The notes below the pieces were generated by a model. It saw nothing but the letters and a program-made list of their open reading frames with translations. It was not told the origin of the DNA and did not search any database. The position numbers were made by a program, and so were the translations under genes. Positions 63,156 to 64,000 of a stretch of DNA of 64,000 nt are shown here, one piece after another. How positions within the stretch are numbered: position 1 is the first letter of the stretch; every line of letters begins with the position of its first letter. The stretch comes from Nereida sp024640765 (GTDB lineage Bacteria > Pseudomonadota > Alphaproteobacteria > Rhodobacterales > Rhodobacteraceae): the NCBI GenBank assembly GCA_024640765.1, contig JAHEEK010000001.1, positions 124,001 through 188,000 on the forward strand, read 5' to 3'.

Positions 63156-64000
63156 ATGGACGTCATACTTTTATTTAGCATGGTCATCGGCCTGCTGATG
63201 ATCGGGGTGCCAATTGCGGTGTCTCTCGGTCTGTCCTCCACGCTCTTTTTGCTGTGGTTCTCGGACACATCCTTGGCCTCTGTGGCGGGCACATTGTTCG
63301 AGGCGTTCGAAGGCCACTTCACGTTGTTGGCGATCCCGTTTTTCATCCTTGCCTCGTCATTCATGACCACAGGCGGCGTTGCGCGGCGGATCATTCGTTT
63401 CTCAATTGCGTGTGTTGGGCATTTGCCCGGCGGCTTGGCGATTGCGGGTGTTTTTGCGTGTATGCTTTTTGCAGCACTCTCAGGCTCGTCTCCGGCGACG
63501 GTTGTGGCCATTGGCTCTATCGTTATCGCGGGTATGCGTCAGGTCGGCTACACTAAGGAATTTGCGGCGGGTGTTATTTGTAACGCGGGCACGCTTGGTA
63601 TCTTGATCCCACCATCCATTGTTATGGTTGTATATGCTGCAGCGGTTGAGGTTTCGGTAGGTCGGATGTTCCTTGCGGGGGTAATCCCGGGCTTGATGGC
63701 TGGCTTGATGTTGATGGTCACCATTTACGTGATGGCAAAGGTCAAGAACTTGCCGCAAGGTGAGTGGCAAGGCTGGGGCGAGGTGTTTACTGCGGCGCGC
63801 GAAGCGGGCTGGGGTTTGTTCCTGATCGTCATCATTTTGGGCGGTATCTACGGCGGTGTCTTTACGCCTACAGAAGCGGCGGCCGTTGCAGCGATCTACT
63901 CGTTCGTGATCGCTTGTTTTGTCTACCGTGACATGGGCCCACTGGCCACAACGGGGCCTGAGGCGAACACATCTTTGTTCCGCAAGCCATGGGCTTTGGT
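63156..64000 (+). CDS. dctM: TRAP transporter large permease (3' partial)
   Basis: Starts MDVILLFSMVIGLLMIGVPIAVSLGLSS at ATG 63156 and stays open to the end of the window (281 residues). Conserved parts: AIPFFILASSFMTTGGVARRI, FAALSGSSPATVVAIGSI, ICNAGTLGILIPPSIVMVVYA and GVFTPTEAAAVAAIYS. The main transport subunit driving uptake with a sodium or proton gradient. The stop codon lies beyond 64000. Confidence 0.95.
   Translation, partial: MDVILLFSMVIGLLMIGVPIAVSLGLSSTLFLLWFSDTSLASVAGTLFEAFEGHFTLLAIPFFILASSFMTTGGVARRIIRFSIACVGHLPGGLAIAGVFACMLFAALSGSSPATVVAIGSIVIAGMRQVGYTKEFAAGVICNAGTLGILIPPSIVMVVYAAAVEVSVGRMFLAGVIPGLMAGLMLMVTIYVMAKVKNLPQGEWQGWGEVFTAAREAGWGLFLIVIILGGIYGGVFTPTEAAAVAAIYSFVIACFVYRDMGPLATTGPEANTSLFRKPWAL

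Overview
The window looks like chromosome from a marine alphaproteobacterium of the Rhodobacterales (Roseobacter group). The grounds are: a 14-gene complex I operon interleaved with small accessory genes typical of that order; an RNase J gene behind birA and coaX; tatABC followed by an AAA ATPase; the surE-pcm-nlpD set; a cysG-DUF2849-nitrite/sulfite reductase-DUF934 set; and a TRAP dicarboxylate-type transporter. The genus cannot be told by eye. No rRNA, tRNA, CRISPR array, insertion sequence or prophage was recognised.

Layout. (1) 1-14613, plus strand: nuoE (5' end cut by the window) to nuoN. Five accessory genes are interleaved: a membrane protein sharing a C-terminal domain with NuoE, a two-helix membrane protein, a small secreted protein, a small lipoprotein and an AhpD-like protein. 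One strong terminator-like hairpin and another long hairpin lie inside the operon. (2) 14603-17799: birA, coaX and rnj, tightly coupled behind nuoN. (3) 17896-22535, minus: RhlE-type helicase, prfC and a frameshifted Hint-domain gene. (4) 22740-24808, plus: a divergent SDR and an orphan iron/polyamine-type ABC ATPase. (5) 24824-28190: a WYL regulator divergent from tatABC plus an AAA ATPase, with a nested dyad between them. (6) 28223-41705, minus: the directional series alr-mlaE-mlaF-pqiA-like-radA-cvpA-[response regulator + decayed hybrid histidine kinase]-purF-hypothetical-SDR-surE-pcm-nlpD. (7) 41825-50364: TetR regulator, dnaB, pyrE-pyrC, small secreted/membrane genes, DUF1127, an alpha/beta-hydrolase-like gene with a frame problem, gcdH, and infC with a probable ATA start. 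(8) 50591-56838: a broken Ala/Thr/Glu/Val-rich gene, fpr, and an assimilatory sulfite/nitrite reduction cluster divergent from an Lrp/AsnC regulator, with no cysH in the cluster. (9) 56856-64000: cytochrome P450, then a DctB/DctD-like two-component pair and a TRAP transporter dctPQM (dctM cut by the window end).

How the genes work together. The left third encodes the respiratory NADH:quinone oxidoreductase and vitamin/cofactor supply (biotin ligase, pantothenate kinase). The centre holds housekeeping functions: protein export, envelope lipid transport, purine/pyrimidine synthesis, DNA repair and replication. The right end couples siroheme synthesis and ferredoxin reduction to a sulfite/nitrite reductase, and a sensor/regulator pair to a TRAP carboxylate importer.

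Most notable points: the DctD-like regulator lacks the GAFTGA loop and the Walker A lysine and sits next to two tandem palindromes in front of dctP; a hybrid kinase has several independent lesions between cvpA and purF; infC has a non-canonical start; and NuoE carries an extra helix-hairpin-helix-like domain that is duplicated in the next gene. Several frame breaks sit in short homopolymer runs, so some could be sequence errors; the in-frame stop codons argue that at least two genes are truly decayed.
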